NCBI RefSeq assembly: GCF_001949145.1
Contig: NW_019091381.1
Location: 1,905,579-1,969,578, forward strand
Direction of reading: 5' to 3'
DNA length: 64,000 bases
DNA from: Acanthaster planci
Lineage: Eukaryota > Echinodermata > Asteroidea > Valvatida > Acanthasteridae
Shown piece by piece: positions 36,101-48,000 of the stretch. The notes under the pieces were generated by a model. It had not been told where the DNA came from. It searched no databases and saw nothing but the letters and a program-made list of their open reading frames with translations. A program made the position numbers and the translations under genes. Position 1 is the first letter of the stretch; each line of letters opens with the position of its first letter.

Positions 36101-37993
36101 GCGGACAAGCAGCTCTTCACGTTGGTGGAGTGGGCCAAGCGAATTCCCCATTTCACGGAACTACCTCTTGACGATCAAGTCACCCTCCTCAGAGCCGGTA
36201 AGCACTTTCTTTCCAAACCTTCTAAGCATATAAATTTACTGAATACAGAAAGAACAGCAAAAAGACACACTCGGCAAAGTAACTTGCTGTTGTTTGGTGG
36301 GTATCGCACTTTACACTACATAATGTACTTCACGTTTTGTGGTCTCTGACAATGTTGGAAGAGTGACCAAATTGATGTTTACCTCGAGGGCGCTCCCTGT
36401 CATTTGCAGGAACATTTTAGGTCTGTCCACTCAGATAGATGGGCAGAAAAGGAACATAAGTGCAAGCACCCATTGCACCTCAAATGTTGCCTGTAGAATT
36501 TCCTATAAAGGAGGTAGTCATTTGGTCCCTCACTTAATGGAGTGCTATTCACAAATGATCACAATCGCATCAATTGCTGTGACAGAATCCAATAAAGTCA
36601 TCTTAGTCAATACTAAAAATGAAACCTTGTGGCCACTGGGACTTTAAATTGGATGTTATTGTCAATGTCATTTGAATACTAGCCCCCAGGCTCATATTCT
36701 GTATCTGTCTGTGACCCCACAGGCTGGAATGAGTTACTGATTGCTGCGTTCTCGCACCGCTCCATCGCTGTCAAAGACGGCATCCTCTTGGCCACTGGTC
36801 TGCACGTGCATCGGAACTCCGCCCACCATGCGGGGGTGGGCACCATCTTTGACCGGGTGCTGACGGAGCTGGTGGCCAAGATGCGGGAGATGAAGATGGA
36901 CAAGACAGAGCTGGGCTGCCTCAGGGCCATCGTCCTCTTCAATCCTGGTCAGCCTCAACTTCCATGACTAAATCAGGACGTCTAGAGGACTATCCACTTT
37001 CTTCATCGTTTTCATGAGCATACAAGGAACATTTTTTTTTCTCTGGACTCCCTTCCCCTCCTAAAGTGTTCAAACAGAAAAGCAAACCAAAATGATGGAA
37101 ATGGCTTACTAATTTGTTGAAAAGGTATGCATAGCGAACAATCTCTTGCTCCCAGCATGGGATTTGATGCTCACGAAAATGATGGAGACAAGTGGATGAT
37201 AGCTAAGATAGTAACTAGGAGCTAGTGTCTGAAACCTAGGTGCAGTTTAGATGAAGCCTTCTCTAAGGTTTGTGTCATAATCCTGTTGCCTTTTCACTCT
37301 TCAAAAATCTTTTGGTTGTGCCTGTTACCTGTCAGACCAGAGTTATAATGAACGGTGAGCTATTCAAAAGGTGTAAAACCTCAACTGAGATAAAAAAAAT
37401 TTCACTGTGCAAAGGGTTCATCCTTTGTGCTTATGCCTAAACCGGCTTCACATTAGGGACAGTGAACGTTGCATCAAATTTTGAGGAGCAAGTGCCTGAA
37501 AACTTGCAATGAGTGACATGCAGAAAGACAGTCCTTTGACAGGTGTACAACTGTTTGCCCATCACTTGATTGTCTCTTGTATTTTTTTCTTTCCATGTCA
37601 TGCTAAATTGAGGAACTCCTGAAAGTCCTTTGCAGAATTTCCTGGTTTCATGTCACTTTCCGATAGCATGCCTTCTTTTGTGTATGAAAATTGGTAGAGT
37701 CAAAAAATTGCTGACTGTTACGTCTTTCCCCATTCTGTGCAGACGCCAAGAACCTGAACTCGGTGCAGAAGGTGGAGGAGCTTAGGGAGAAGGTGTATGC
37801 CTCGCTGGAGGAATACTGCCGGATGCAGTACCCGGACGAGCCCGGCCGTTTTGCCAAGCTGCTGCTGCGTCTCCCCGCCCTGCGCTCCATCGGCCTGAAA
37901 TGCCTGGAGCACCTCTTCTTCTTCAAGCTGATCGGTGACACGCCCATCGACACCTTCCTCATGGAGATGTTGGAGGCACCCAGCAACAGCTGA
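23776..37993 (+). CDS. RXR: Retinoid X receptor (NR2B family), coding span of six exons, 5'-partial
   Basis: Nuclear receptor that binds AGGTCA-type half-sites as a homodimer or as heterodimer partner of other receptors (RAR, PPAR, LXR or EcR types) and responds to 9-cis-retinoid or fatty-acid ligands. Joining 23776-24177, 27543-27722, 34374-34525, 36071-36197, 36723-36947 and 37743-37993 gives one open frame with matching phases (1,1,0,1,1) and 444 residues before TGA. Counting from the first whole codon: Ser/Pro/Met-rich A/B region 1-124, two-zinc-finger DNA-binding domain about 125-190, hinge with EVESTSS 194-220, ligand-binding domain to 444. Human RXR-alpha is 462 residues, so only a short N-terminal exon is missing. 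Nearly every diagnostic RXR segment is present, including NPVTNICQ-like [33 protein letters not shown] and the [19 protein letters not shown] helix. Identification as RXR is very secure; a specific paralogue is not assignable. Confidence 0.96.
24178..27542 (+). other. RXR intron between exons A and B
   Basis: 3.4 kb, GTAAGG...TTTGTAG. It includes TACATGTA words and a long CT-rich tract (27478-27540) next to the acceptor. A hairpin at 26482-26540 is listed separately. No other gene is seen. Confidence 0.85.
26482..26540. repeat. Hairpin in the RXR A-B intron
   Basis: Outer arms ATTAACC/GGTTAAT enclose inner arms CTCCTCAATCCT (26495) and AGGACTGAGGAG (26518), which pair with one mismatch around an 11-base loop. 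Belongs to the same CCTGAATCCTCC-like family as the repeats at 6027 and 7581. Confidence 0.55.
27543..27722 (+). CDS. RXR: RXR exon B: DNA-binding domain core
   Basis: Preceded by a very long pyrimidine tract (about 27478-27540) and AG at 27541-27542; donor GTAACA at 27723. Encodes [20 protein letters not shown] and the second finger [20 protein letters not shown], then [14 protein letters not shown]-box CEGCKG specifies AGGTCA half-sites, so binding specificity should be that of all RXR/NR2B receptors. Six of the zinc-ligand cysteines lie here, and the other two are in the preceding exon. The D-box RDDRN differs from vertebrate RDNKD but keeps the charge pattern used for dimer contacts. Length is 180 bases: two, 59 codons, then one. 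Confidence 0.97.
30942..31055. repeat. Cluster of nested palindromes
   Basis: A perfect 12-base inverted repeat TCTAGTCCGAGT-T-ACTCGGACTAGA (30942-30966). TAGACCCATAAACA (30963) pairs with TGTTTATGGGTCTA ending near 31045. GGGTCTA-GCTA-TAGACCC closes the block. Confidence 0.75.
33951..34066. repeat. Dispersed repeat, copy 2
   Basis: Second copy of the repeat at 15671-15780, in an RXR intron, with small insertions such as an extra AATAATAA. Confidence 0.75.
34374..34525 (+). CDS. RXR: RXR exon C: T-box, hinge and LBD helix 1
   Basis: Acceptor GTCTTGCAG ends at 34373; donor GTGAGT at 34526. Begins AVQEERQR, the C-terminal extension of the DNA-binding domain (T/A-box) that shapes RXR dimerisation on DR1 sites. 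Continues with a Lys/Glu-rich hinge and EVESTSS, then [24 protein letters not shown], which is LBD helix 1 and the following loop. The loop before the next exon is shorter than in vertebrates (no NMGLNPSSP-like stretch). The exon ends in phase 0. Confidence 0.95.
34750..34785 (-). mobile_element. tRNA-like SINE fragment, opposite orientation
   Basis: The reverse complement carries a B-box-like GGCTCGAGTCC (34758-34768), preceded by GAGGTCACA. It abuts the SINE that starts at 34791, so two SINE heads face each other. Confidence 0.4.
34791..35080 (+). mobile_element. tRNA-derived SINE
   Basis: A tRNA-like head with an A-box-like TGGTTAAGAGCG (about 34803) and a perfect B box GGTTCGAATCC (34834-34844). 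A body with GTGCCCTTGGGCAAGGCACT (about 34865) follows, a core shared by many animal SINEs, and then an AAAGCGCTTTGATC segment and an A-rich end near 35080. Length about 290 bases, inside an RXR intron. Confidence 0.8.
36071..36197 (+). CDS. RXR: RXR exon D: LBD helices 3-5 (AF-2 groove)
   Basis: Acceptor CACCTGAACAG ends at 36070; donor GTAAGC at 36198. Encodes [20 protein letters not shown], then [22 protein letters not shown]. This is the nuclear-receptor signature region (helices 3 to 5) with the coactivator-groove lysine in WAKRIP and the conserved DDQV. Only Thr for Ser/Ile at two positions separates it from the vertebrate sequence as I know it. The exon is 127 bases, phase 0 to 1. Confidence 0.96.
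36198..36722 (+). other. RXR intron between exons D and E
   Basis: 525 bases, GTAAGC...CCACAG. Nothing else is recognised in it. Confidence 0.85.
36723..36947 (+). CDS. RXR: RXR exon E: LBD ligand-pocket core, helices 5-8
   Basis: Acceptor GTGACCCCACAG ends at 36722; donor GTCAGC at 36948 (weaker than the others but fixed by the frame). Encodes [20 protein letters not shown], then the [20 protein letters not shown] segment and [14 protein letters not shown]. It carries the equivalents of human RXR-alpha pocket residues W305, F313, R316 (which binds the ligand carboxylate) and A327, so a retinoid/fatty-acid pocket appears intact. The antisense frame is also open but is a shadow of this exon. 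Confidence 0.96.
36948..37742 (+). other. RXR intron between exons E and F
   Basis: 795 bases, GTCAGC...TGTGCAG. Nothing else is recognised in it. Confidence 0.85.
37743..37993 (+). CDS. RXR: RXR exon F: LBD helices 9-12, stop codon
   Basis: Acceptor TTCTGTGCAG ends at 37742; TGA at 37991-37993. Encodes [20 protein letters not shown], then the dimer-interface helix [19 protein letters not shown] (with the equivalent of pocket Cys432), then [20 protein letters not shown] and the short tail APSNS. The AF-2 helix core FLMEML is intact, so ligand-dependent coactivator recruitment is expected. The exon is much richer in GC than the flanking introns. Confidence 0.97.
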
Positions 37994-39071
37994 GCGAGTC
38001 ATCTCTGTGTCCAAAAATCTGTGGTGGTTTGTTTGTCTGTTTTATTTTGTTTGTTGATTCAGTGTCGGGGGAAAAAAAACCAAAAAAAAAAAAAAATCAG
38101 TCAAGAGGAAAAAAAAAGGCAATTTGTGGTATATACAGATGCAATATAGACTACAACCTGCCAAGGAGAAAGATTTGCCAGCCACATTTTGTGATTGTTT
38201 TTGAAGCCCATTTGGGCCCTCGGTGATCCATATATTATCACTCTCAAGGTGAGCAAAGAGAATCGCTGAAGACATTTCACAGTTTGGCCACTGGAACCGG
38301 GACAGTGTTTGGATAGACAAACATTCAACATCCTTTTTTGTAAAATTTAGATAAATAGGCACGAAGATAAGGTACCATTAATGAACATGTCCAAATGTTT
38401 GCGGAAAGAGTATACTCTGCATAATACTAAACAGGCTTTGTCGGAATTGAAAGGAAAAGAACTGGATTCTGTTGTATGTGAATATCAGTGAATTTTTTTT
38501 TTCATGGGTCGATGGAGTTGCTTTATGGTGGCACCGTGTAGTCTTTGCAGTCTGTCCTATAGAATCTTCCCTGCAAAATTTTGGTCATTCAAAAGTGACT
38601 TACAAATTGTCAGTGTCCCATTTACATGTTGAATTTAATAATACGAACTACCTAATGTCATCCAGGACTTGTCTCAAGTGATGTGTTCTCTTTGTGTGTA
38701 TCCGTAGGCCTAGTCTTAAACACAAACGTGTCACGTTGTTGCCCACTTAAATTCAGAGACAAAGGCTACAGATTGGGTAAAAATACAGGAGTGTATCGTG
38801 ACCCACGTAGAACTGCCTTCTAAATGCTAGCTACAGCAGAACACATGGAAGTGATGCTCTAGCCAGTGACAGAACCCTGCAAGTATTTGGAAACGCTCCA
38901 TCATAAATGCTACCTCAAATGCTACATGCCATGAATATTCAGAATTGTAGTTTGACCAACCAGCCACCAGATGCTTTCCACCTGACTCACAACTTTGATG
39001 TCATTGGTGGATGCCGTCACCACGTGGTTTAATCTTTAATTCAAACCAGGATCTAAAAAAGAGGAAATAAA
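37994..39071 (+). other. RXR 3' untranslated region (probable minimum extent)
   Basis: AT-rich sequence directly after the RXR stop. It holds an A-rich stretch at about 38071-38097 and the first clear AATAAA at 39066-39071. The true end is uncertain and transcripts could run much further, because the sequence stays unremarkable and AT-rich beyond. No open frame here resembles a protein family. Confidence 0.45.
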
Positions 39072-42000
39072 ATTTGAAAACAAATGAATTGTAGATACAT
39101 GTAGTTATCACTATTAAAAGGTTGAAACATGTATGTATAATCGTTATTTTTACTTGATATTTAATCTATTTCGTAAGTTACTGCATGGCTGAACAAGTAA
39201 TAGGCTCATTTAAATAACTAAGTCAGAAATGAACTCAAGATGTAGATAAATTAATTTGGCATGCACTCGAAAATGTAGCCTCCAAGTCAGTAGCAGAACA
39301 GTTAGCCTTGTATTTCCCTCCACATGATCTACGTTTTCCTCTTGGAAGAATTACAGTTTTGGAATTCGTAAATGCAGGTCTGTGTCAGAAGAACTTGCAC
39401 GTTTAAAACATTCATCCTAGCTTTGAAATACACATTTGAAGATGTTAGAACATCAACCTGCGTGGCCAGTCCACTGCATTTGTGTGGTGAAGACATACAT
39501 GGTACTCTTCACCTACCATGGTTTTTTGCTTTCTGTTTGGTTTTTTTTTTGTCCATGGCTGTTGGAATGGCTTGTGGTGAACTTGCAGTTAACGAATGGG
39601 TTGTCAAAAAGGATTTCCTCTTCGAAATCTCACTGCTGAACCCGGATCATGAAAAAGCAAGTGTGCGTATCCACATCGCATTCATGCCATCAACTTATAG
39701 ATCATGGTTTGGAGCACTTTCCATGTACTTCTGGAGGAATGAAATGAACAGATGTGTTCCTCACAGATTCACGGCCTGCTAGACTTGTGCGGCTTAAATT
39801 TTACAGGAATTTTTTCTCACTTTCCCAATGTCAAGCACAGAGTTTGTAGCATTCAAGCAAACATCGAAGAGCCTATTTGTGTTTTGCGTTTCTTCACCTT
39901 TTTTGCTGAAGATGTAGGTTTTATTTGTGTTTTTCACCAAAAAAAATGTACACGCTCATTGACAAGTTTTGGTTTTGATGCTTCTGCTATGTAGTCATAT
40001 TACTAGTTCTATAATATAGAGAGGATATATTTGATTATGGCTGAGAGTCATCAAATATTTTGTGTGTGTTGTGGTTTGCTTGTATTGAATAAGTCTGGAG
40101 ATAGACAGAATTCTTCCAGGTAAAATTTGTCCTGAAAAGCACATTGATTTGTCAAACAAAAATCAGGGTGTTTTTGAGGATTAAGTTAGATTGAACTTAG
40201 ACATCCGTTGGTGATAAAAACCTTTTTTAAAATGGAGATCTGCAAAAAATGCAAGTTTTGTGTCGACTGTATTATGCTACAGAATATAGCACAGATTTCA
40301 AACAGTGATGGTGTTTATTGTTTTTACCTTGAACTTTTAAGAATGTAAGTTGCTTCATTTTATTCCATTTTGCAGTCAGTTGTAGATAATGCATTTGAAA
40401 TGGCCAATAAGTTGAACATTTTCTGAAAGTTGTTCCACAATTGGCAGTGCGTAAGGTGGCTGTAGTATATAGTGTATGCTCATAACCAGTGAATCGAGTA
40501 AGCTACACAAAACTTTCTTTTGAATGAGAATTTTGTTGTCGTTGTAACAGTACAAGAAAAAAATATGAAAACTTTGGTAGAAACCAAACAACTAACTTTA
40601 TTTTTGGCTGTGTCTGAACAAGTGATTTGTATCCCACCATGCAGATTGTTGTTAGTATGGATGGAACTTACCTTTCAGTTGATTGAACATAGGATGAACA
40701 TCAAGAATGGAAATCATCAGACCAACTAGAGGACATTAGATAAACTATCTGTTAACCGCCCACTTTTTTGCTTCCCACCTGCCATCCAGACACCTAGATA
40801 TCAACATCAAAATTCCGAAAATTCAGGTCATTGGAAAATTTGCAATACCATCCCCCTTAAAAAGGAATGCCAAGATAAAACTATGTGTATTTAAACTTTT
40901 TCTATGGGAGAAAAAGTACTTTTTGGTGGAGACATAACAGTAGATAAACAAATTGCTTTTGTAGTTTTGTCGTTTATTCATTGGTTGGTTACTACACGGC
41001 AGATCACATGTCCATCCGGTTATCAGTTCTCCAGTGTCGCGTTTGCTTTTCAGCCCCTGTTAGACACAAAAATGGGTCAGGTATGGGTTGTGTATGTGGC
41101 TAGAAGAACTGGTTGGTGGCATCAGCATTTTGTATGGATATTTCAAGAAGCCTCTGTATGTTTACCGCTACATCATGATGTGAAATGCTCAGAATGCTTC
41201 TGATAAATTGGCAAATAGTAAGTTAACAAGCCAATCTTCCAGGGGCTGTTACGCATCCCACATGCAAACCATTTCTAGTTGTTCATATCACCTCCATGCA
41301 CAAATTTAAAGGGTGCTTTGAGACACGACACTGGTCAAAGTTTTTGGAGTGGTTCAGTGGTCATTGTTCTTAAGCAAGAGGGAATCTTGATCTCAGCCTG
41401 TAAGTTGCATTTTTGATTTTAGCTCATGAACCCACTGGGGTGGAATCATTGGAAGTCTTGTTGCATTAATAGAGGTCGGTAAACTGTATATGACTCTATA
41501 TGACAACCTGTGAAATGTCCAGTTAACAGCCTACCGATAATTTTCAGGTTGCTGTTCAGGGGCAGTCAAGCCGAATCTCCTTTGGAGCTTTATATAGAGA
41601 GAGTAGCTCCAGCTTGAAATTTTTGGAAACAAAATGGCTGTTCACTCATCATTACTACAGTAGAGTGTGCGGCTGTTGTATACCTTCTTTGTGTGCTGGT
41701 GCATACACCTGCCAGTTTGTTTCCACCTGTGGTGTCACTCATGTCGCAACTCGCTCTGTCCTTAGCAAGTTGGCAAAAGCGAACAACAGATACAATTTTA
41801 TATTCAAAGGTAACTCATTCGTCTACTTTTGCACAATGTTCACGTATGCTTTTTCCCAAACAGTTTGAGTTCCAGTGATCTTTGTCTCGTATTTTCTCCC
41901 AAACCCTAAAGCTATTTGAGGCTTCCTTGCCCCAGAAAATTGCAGTATTTAATTTTTAAAGTAAAAAATAATATCTGGGATTGGTAAACTTTCTACAGAC

Positions 42001-45000
42001 TTGTTTGAAATAATATTAAACAAGTAATTATAATGCTATGTATAAAGTGATATTCTCTGGTATCCAAGTTCATTTAGATACTTTACATGCTAAGACTGTG
42101 ACGTAATGTTTTAACAAGATTTGTAGCTTTCTCCATTTTTTTTCACAGTCACGAGGCATCTGTTTGTTACTTGTGAGTTCATATAGTCATTCTAGGTGCA
42201 CTTTGAAGGCCGGTTTAGTTCTGTTAGTTGATGGTTTTTCGACTAAGGGAAAAATGCTCTGAAATATAGTGACATGCGAAATATGAACCTTTTAAGAAAG
42301 GTTTTGTTGCATTTATGGAGATGAATCCTAGATTTTTTTTTCTGTTCTGTAATTAGACAGATTTAGTGATGAGGTTCTTGTAATATGTGATGATTGGATC
42401 TGAGTGTAGAATGATAAAAGTAAAGATTGCCGTAGCTGTACTTGGCAGGCTTTGGTGGAGAGTAATCATGTCTTACTCAACTTGGTATGTTTTATTTGCA
42501 AAGTGTTTTGAATACAACAAATCTAGGCGTTTGTTCCCCCTCTGCTTTCATTCAGCACTGGAGCTTTTTAAAACAGGAATCAACAACGACAAGTGATTTA
42601 TTTAGGAATTTTTACAGGTAGAGAAAAATGAGCATGTGTATTTTACCAGGTAAATGCCAAATTACTTGAAGTTTAACAACTCAAAAAGTATTCGTCCATG
42701 TATAAACAATTTAGCCACAAACAGGGCTCAAAAAGTGGATAACATTCATATTCTATTGTCAGAAAATACCATTTGTGACATTGTGACTAATTAAGAAAAA
42801 ATATATTAGGTATGTGATATAGAACAGGGAATACTAAACGATAACAGGTGAATTCTAGCCGCATCCATTAAGGTTTGCCAAGAAACAGCAGGCCAAGATA
42901 TCCCGCTTCCGTATTAAAAGAAACGCTGTACATATTGCTATCTGCCAAAATACATGTATAAGGTTAACTGTAAAAAGTAATTAGTGGCCTAATAATTGTG
43001 TCTTAACCTTTGTGCTGCAAATATTTTTCCCGCTTATATATAGCAAACACTATAGGAATGTTTTATGTTAATCAATTTGGAACAAAATATGCAGACAAGT
43101 AGAGGTAAGTATGTACATGATGTTGTGTACATGTTTTATGTATATATTCACAGGATTACCAGCCGCTCTGCCCACATACGGCATGGAATGTAATACTGTT
43201 ATTGTGAATGGAGGATGATAAAAATCAGTGGGGAAAAATCTGGTGGTGTCCATTGTCTCTTGATCTAGTCTGTATTCTGTTGGAGGAATTGGTGCGAAAT
43301 TGTGCCCCGTCTAGATTTAGGCGGTTCACTGCATGTTGAAAAGACTTTTCTTTTAAAAATATTTTTCGTTTGCTTCTTCGGTAAGACCCTGTCCTGTGCG
43401 AATATCGCCCTGCTTAAGAGCCGTCTGGAGATGACCTGCACCCAGCAAGCGGAGCCAGGATTTTTACCGCGGGGGTAGGGTGGGGGTTGGACATTTCTGG
43501 TTTGTCTTATTCATTTCTTAGTTTTGGGGGTTTGTTTTTTAGTCGATTGTTAGGAATCACTCGTCATTTTTAGATGCTTGTAACCACGAGTTGAGCTCTG
43601 AATTGAAAAGCGTCACCATCATGAATAATTTTTAGGGTTTTATTTGTACAAGATTTTTTGGGAAAATTACTCGGATTTCACGGATCCCCTCTGAATGCGG
43701 CCCCTAACATTTCAGCTCGATCAAGTGTAATTGTCGATCTTTTCAAGATCCTGTTTGTTCTACAGCTTGTTGATCTCTTTGATATCCTAATGATCTCTTT
43801 GTTGGCGCAATGAGCAGTCCGTGAACCACCTGCTTTTCCCGCGCCCTGGGCAACGGGCCCTGTTTATCTTATAACTGGATGTGGGATTGTTTCGTCATGC
43901 AAGATTGAAGCAGACAAAACTGGCTGCTCATCACTATTACCGTATTATGTACACAATGTGCACGCCTTGAATAGAAAGAGGTCGCGAATACTCGAAGGAA
44001 ACTACATCTGCAGATGAACTCACAGAGAGAAAAGTAAGCACGTATTAACGTTGGGACTACGTTTTTTCGGGAGGCAATGTCCCAGATAAATTCCTCCTTA
44101 TCGAAGTGAACCGTTGTTCTCTCGGTATACAACGCATTTATACATATTGGTTAAAATTTGCGCTATACAAAATTAATGGACAGGTTATAACTATTAATGG
44201 CTTGGGAAACTGGCAAATTGCCGTTGGAACTTCAGAGAAGCTGAAAAATAATATAAAACATATATTATTAAAAAAAAACACTTCTGGCAGTTTGATTGTA
44301 TATACTTGTATGCCACAAATGTGAGAATTTTATGTTTCTGACACTGCCACTACAATGAATATAAGTTCGGCGAAACTGTTAAAGTTTTTCGGCTGTGTTT
44401 CTCTTAATAGAATGATTAAACTCTTATTATTAAGACCCAGTCACACACCACCACTCACTGCGAAACGTCATGGCCAATCGGTTTCTTTCTTATATATCGT
44501 CTTTGGCAAAAGCCGAAGTTAATACTTGGCAAGCGCTGGTTGGAAGTTTTCCGCGTTGAAAAATGCGCCGCGTTTATTTTGCCAGCCATTCATCGCGTAC
44601 TGCTGCCATGCTGAGCCGGCCCTTCGTGTGCTAAGGTTTTGTTTTGCTTGTTGTCTTCACATAACAGTGTCAAGAGTGTTGGAATTTGGAATTCGAAGAT
44701 GACACAGGTCTGTTTTTTGCCAGTGAAATGCTCACCAAAATAATGCGGATAGTGCAGCTGCTCCTGGACATTGGAGGTTACATACATGTATTGTGGTGCT
44801 GTGAGCAATGTGAACGGACAGCGCCACAAATTCGAGGCCAATCTGCAGTAAAGGCTTGGTTTTACGAAAAAAACAACAAGAGTTTGCATGGTTTGAACCT
44901 CCATGGTTTGAACGTTGTGTATTGACTATGAGTGTGCAAAGTGCAACTGGTGGATACTTTAACCTTTGGGGGTCAAACAGTGTAGCCTGATGACGGACAA

Positions 45001-48000
45001 CTCTTGCTAACTTACGGAGGGGCAGTGTCACTCATATCCTCTAGATCTGGGTGAGTAATGTGATCGTTATAGAAATAAGTAACGTCTGTGAGTGTGACCG
45101 TATAATTGATACATTTCGCCACCTTTTGACAAGTCTCGTAATAATGCCGAAATAATGGACCTGGCGACTATGCAACAAATGACGTTGACCGGCGGCTGTA
45201 ACGTGTGAATGGAGTTCCTTCCTGCGTGGTGTGATGTGACTTAGTATGTGCGGTGTGGTCCGTGGTGTGCAGACCGTTTTTGTTTTTGTTTTTTTTAATG
45301 AAGACCAGAATATGGGTCTAAAGTTGTCTTTTCGACTAAATAACGCCAGTATCATGCGTGAAGTTTAATCCCTGTTCTGACCACAAACTTTCTGTGGTGT
45401 TCAGTCATTGACCTTTTCCATCCTCAGAAATGTACGTGTTTACATTTCAATAGAGGGCGCTAAATAGTCACACCGTGAAGAAAGAAACACCATTGAGTCT
45501 CGTGTAGGTCTATGCTTGAGCGCTCTCCATATAACTTCCTATAGCCAAGGATAGTGAGAGCTATGTTAAGCCCCTGACCTTCCCCCTGCATTATGTGTCT
45601 CCACTGTACAGCAAGAACCCTTTACTGACGAAAGGCTGTAAAAAGAAATTCAAACACAATGAAATGAGCCGTAAATAACTGGAAATAAAACGCAGTTTCC
45701 CAAAGCGTCATTTATTTCTCATGTGAATTAATTTTAATCAATTTAATACAATAATAAACATGACAATAATATCGCTTAAACTGCTCTTGCCTCGGATTTG
45801 AAACCATTATCGAAAATATAAAGTCACATTCTGCGCGAGCAGAAGATAAATATTTTTTTTAATCATGCATGTGGACAAGAAATAAACTATAAAACAAAAA
45901 CAAAGCTACAACACAAATGCAGAAGTGCAAAGGATTGTGGGTAATCGTCTATATAAGGGATTTTGATGTTACGCATACTGTTAAAAAGCTATTTCAAATG
46001 ACTTCCCCCGTAACAGATCTTTTACTAGAATCCTAATATGGCCTTTTCTTTCCAATTAGAGGTTTAATTCCGAAGGATATTTTTCTAACAGGTTTAAGTC
46101 ATTAGAGGTGTTTAATTTTATCCCTTGTTTCCAGTTTCGAAAAGTCGTGAGAAGAGTCGTCTTGAGAATGCGAAAAATAATTGCTGCATGCAACTAGACT
46201 CTAAAGAATAAGATACTGAAACCGAGCCTGCGGCAATTCATTTTCATGCACACAACACTTCGCTGGTTATCCTGCCAGACACCACGTTTACAATATTTAT
46301 TAATTCACTGATTACTTTCTTTACAAATAAATACAACTATCAAGTGACACCTTTGTGTTTAGACGCTGGTAGTTGCCATGGATAATTATTTGTTGAGGAA
46401 TAACTATGCATGAAAGGTACAACCGCACAAAATTAGTCCATACTTCACATCTCCTACTCGAATCGTAGTTCCATCATTTCGCTCGAGTTGGCCATTCACA
46501 TTTCTGAGAAACCGAACTTGTTAGATTGCAGTAAAGTGATGTCAGTCACTGTAGCAACGACGTCGGTGTTTGAAAACATCAAAATAATTTCATTAGACTT
46601 CAAATTCCCTCGACAATATTTGAAATCTTTACCAAACAGAGATCCAAAATAGTGTAATACCCCATATTACACGAGAGAAAGGAAAAATTAAATATGACTT
46701 GGAGAACATTATTGCAAATTTGGAATATCTTTCACTGCCCCGTAGTAAGCATCAACAGCTTAAACTGATAGGCTTGCATTATGAATTACACTGTGGGAGA
46801 ATATGATGTCACAGATTTAGAAGTATGTTTGTGACAAGTTGCAAGCATCTGTGTAACACCGTGATATTTTCTGACAATGACATTAATTAGGCATATGTCT
46901 GAAGTAAACAGCAGTCAATGGGGAAAAAAGTTGATATTAATTCGAACACATGATTAGAATAACATACATGTACACCGTAAAATATGTGACTCATGATGAT
47001 TTAAATAAACTGAGTGCTACCTCAAGAAATTCTTATTTTTAAACTTACACATCGACAAAAAAATTCAAACACTGATGACTAATGGTTTTAAGGCATCGTT
47101 TTTCATCTTACCAAAGTAAGTCCAACAAGAAATGTCTTGATGATATTAGTCAGGTCTTGCTGTGAGTGAATTTTGATGAGCATTTTACTCATGCGGTAGT
47201 GAGCATAATACTTTGAAGAGGTAAAATGACAAACAATCTTTTGTTGTGTCTAAAACAGCGTATGTTTAGTTTCAAATATTTCATTGTTGCTGTCATGAAA
47301 TTGACATGAATGGGATATGACAGTTTGACATACTATTTTCAAAACGTCATCTGAAGGTAAGAAAATTTGACTATTATAAGATCTTGTGAAAAGTTTGCCC
47401 GAGGACAAACTGATCTATTGATGGCTTCAAACTGCGTGGTACAAACTTTAATGCTCAATTTCTTTTGGAGAGTTATATGTATATTACACAGAAGACACAC
47501 AAAACCAAAATTAACTTTGTTGCTAATATCTTGTAAAGGTTTCCCTCTATAAGAAAAAAAATGCAGTCATTGAAATTAATATTACTCAATTATTTTCGAC
47601 AATGCCACTGTTGCCAATCGACAAAAGCTTCCTTACACCATATCTCCGTAGTTAACTCGTTCAAACCTCGCCTATTCTATCCCCTACGAAGCTACTTCTA
47701 ATTTAAAAACCGTTCCACATAATATAGCCCAATAAAAATGGCAGGAAAATTCAAAATTCCTATCTCCATTAAAGTACTGCAAAGGACTCGTGTTACTTCT
47801 GTATAGTATTGTATACCAGCAACTTTAATATCATTCTACAACTACAAATAATTCATGTGTACAATTATACATATTAAGGGATTAAACGTGTGATGACGAT
47901 AGAGGGGCGTGGCTTCTGTTAGTTAACCGAATCTCAACATCAAGACGCCATTACACTTTAGTTCTATTCATAAATACACATATCAAAATTCTTCAAAAAC

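Noticed and set aside
45451-45460. GAGGGCGC words (also about 36385 and 51814) resembling a CTCF core
   Set aside because: Only the core matches, flanks do not, and such short words are expected by chance.
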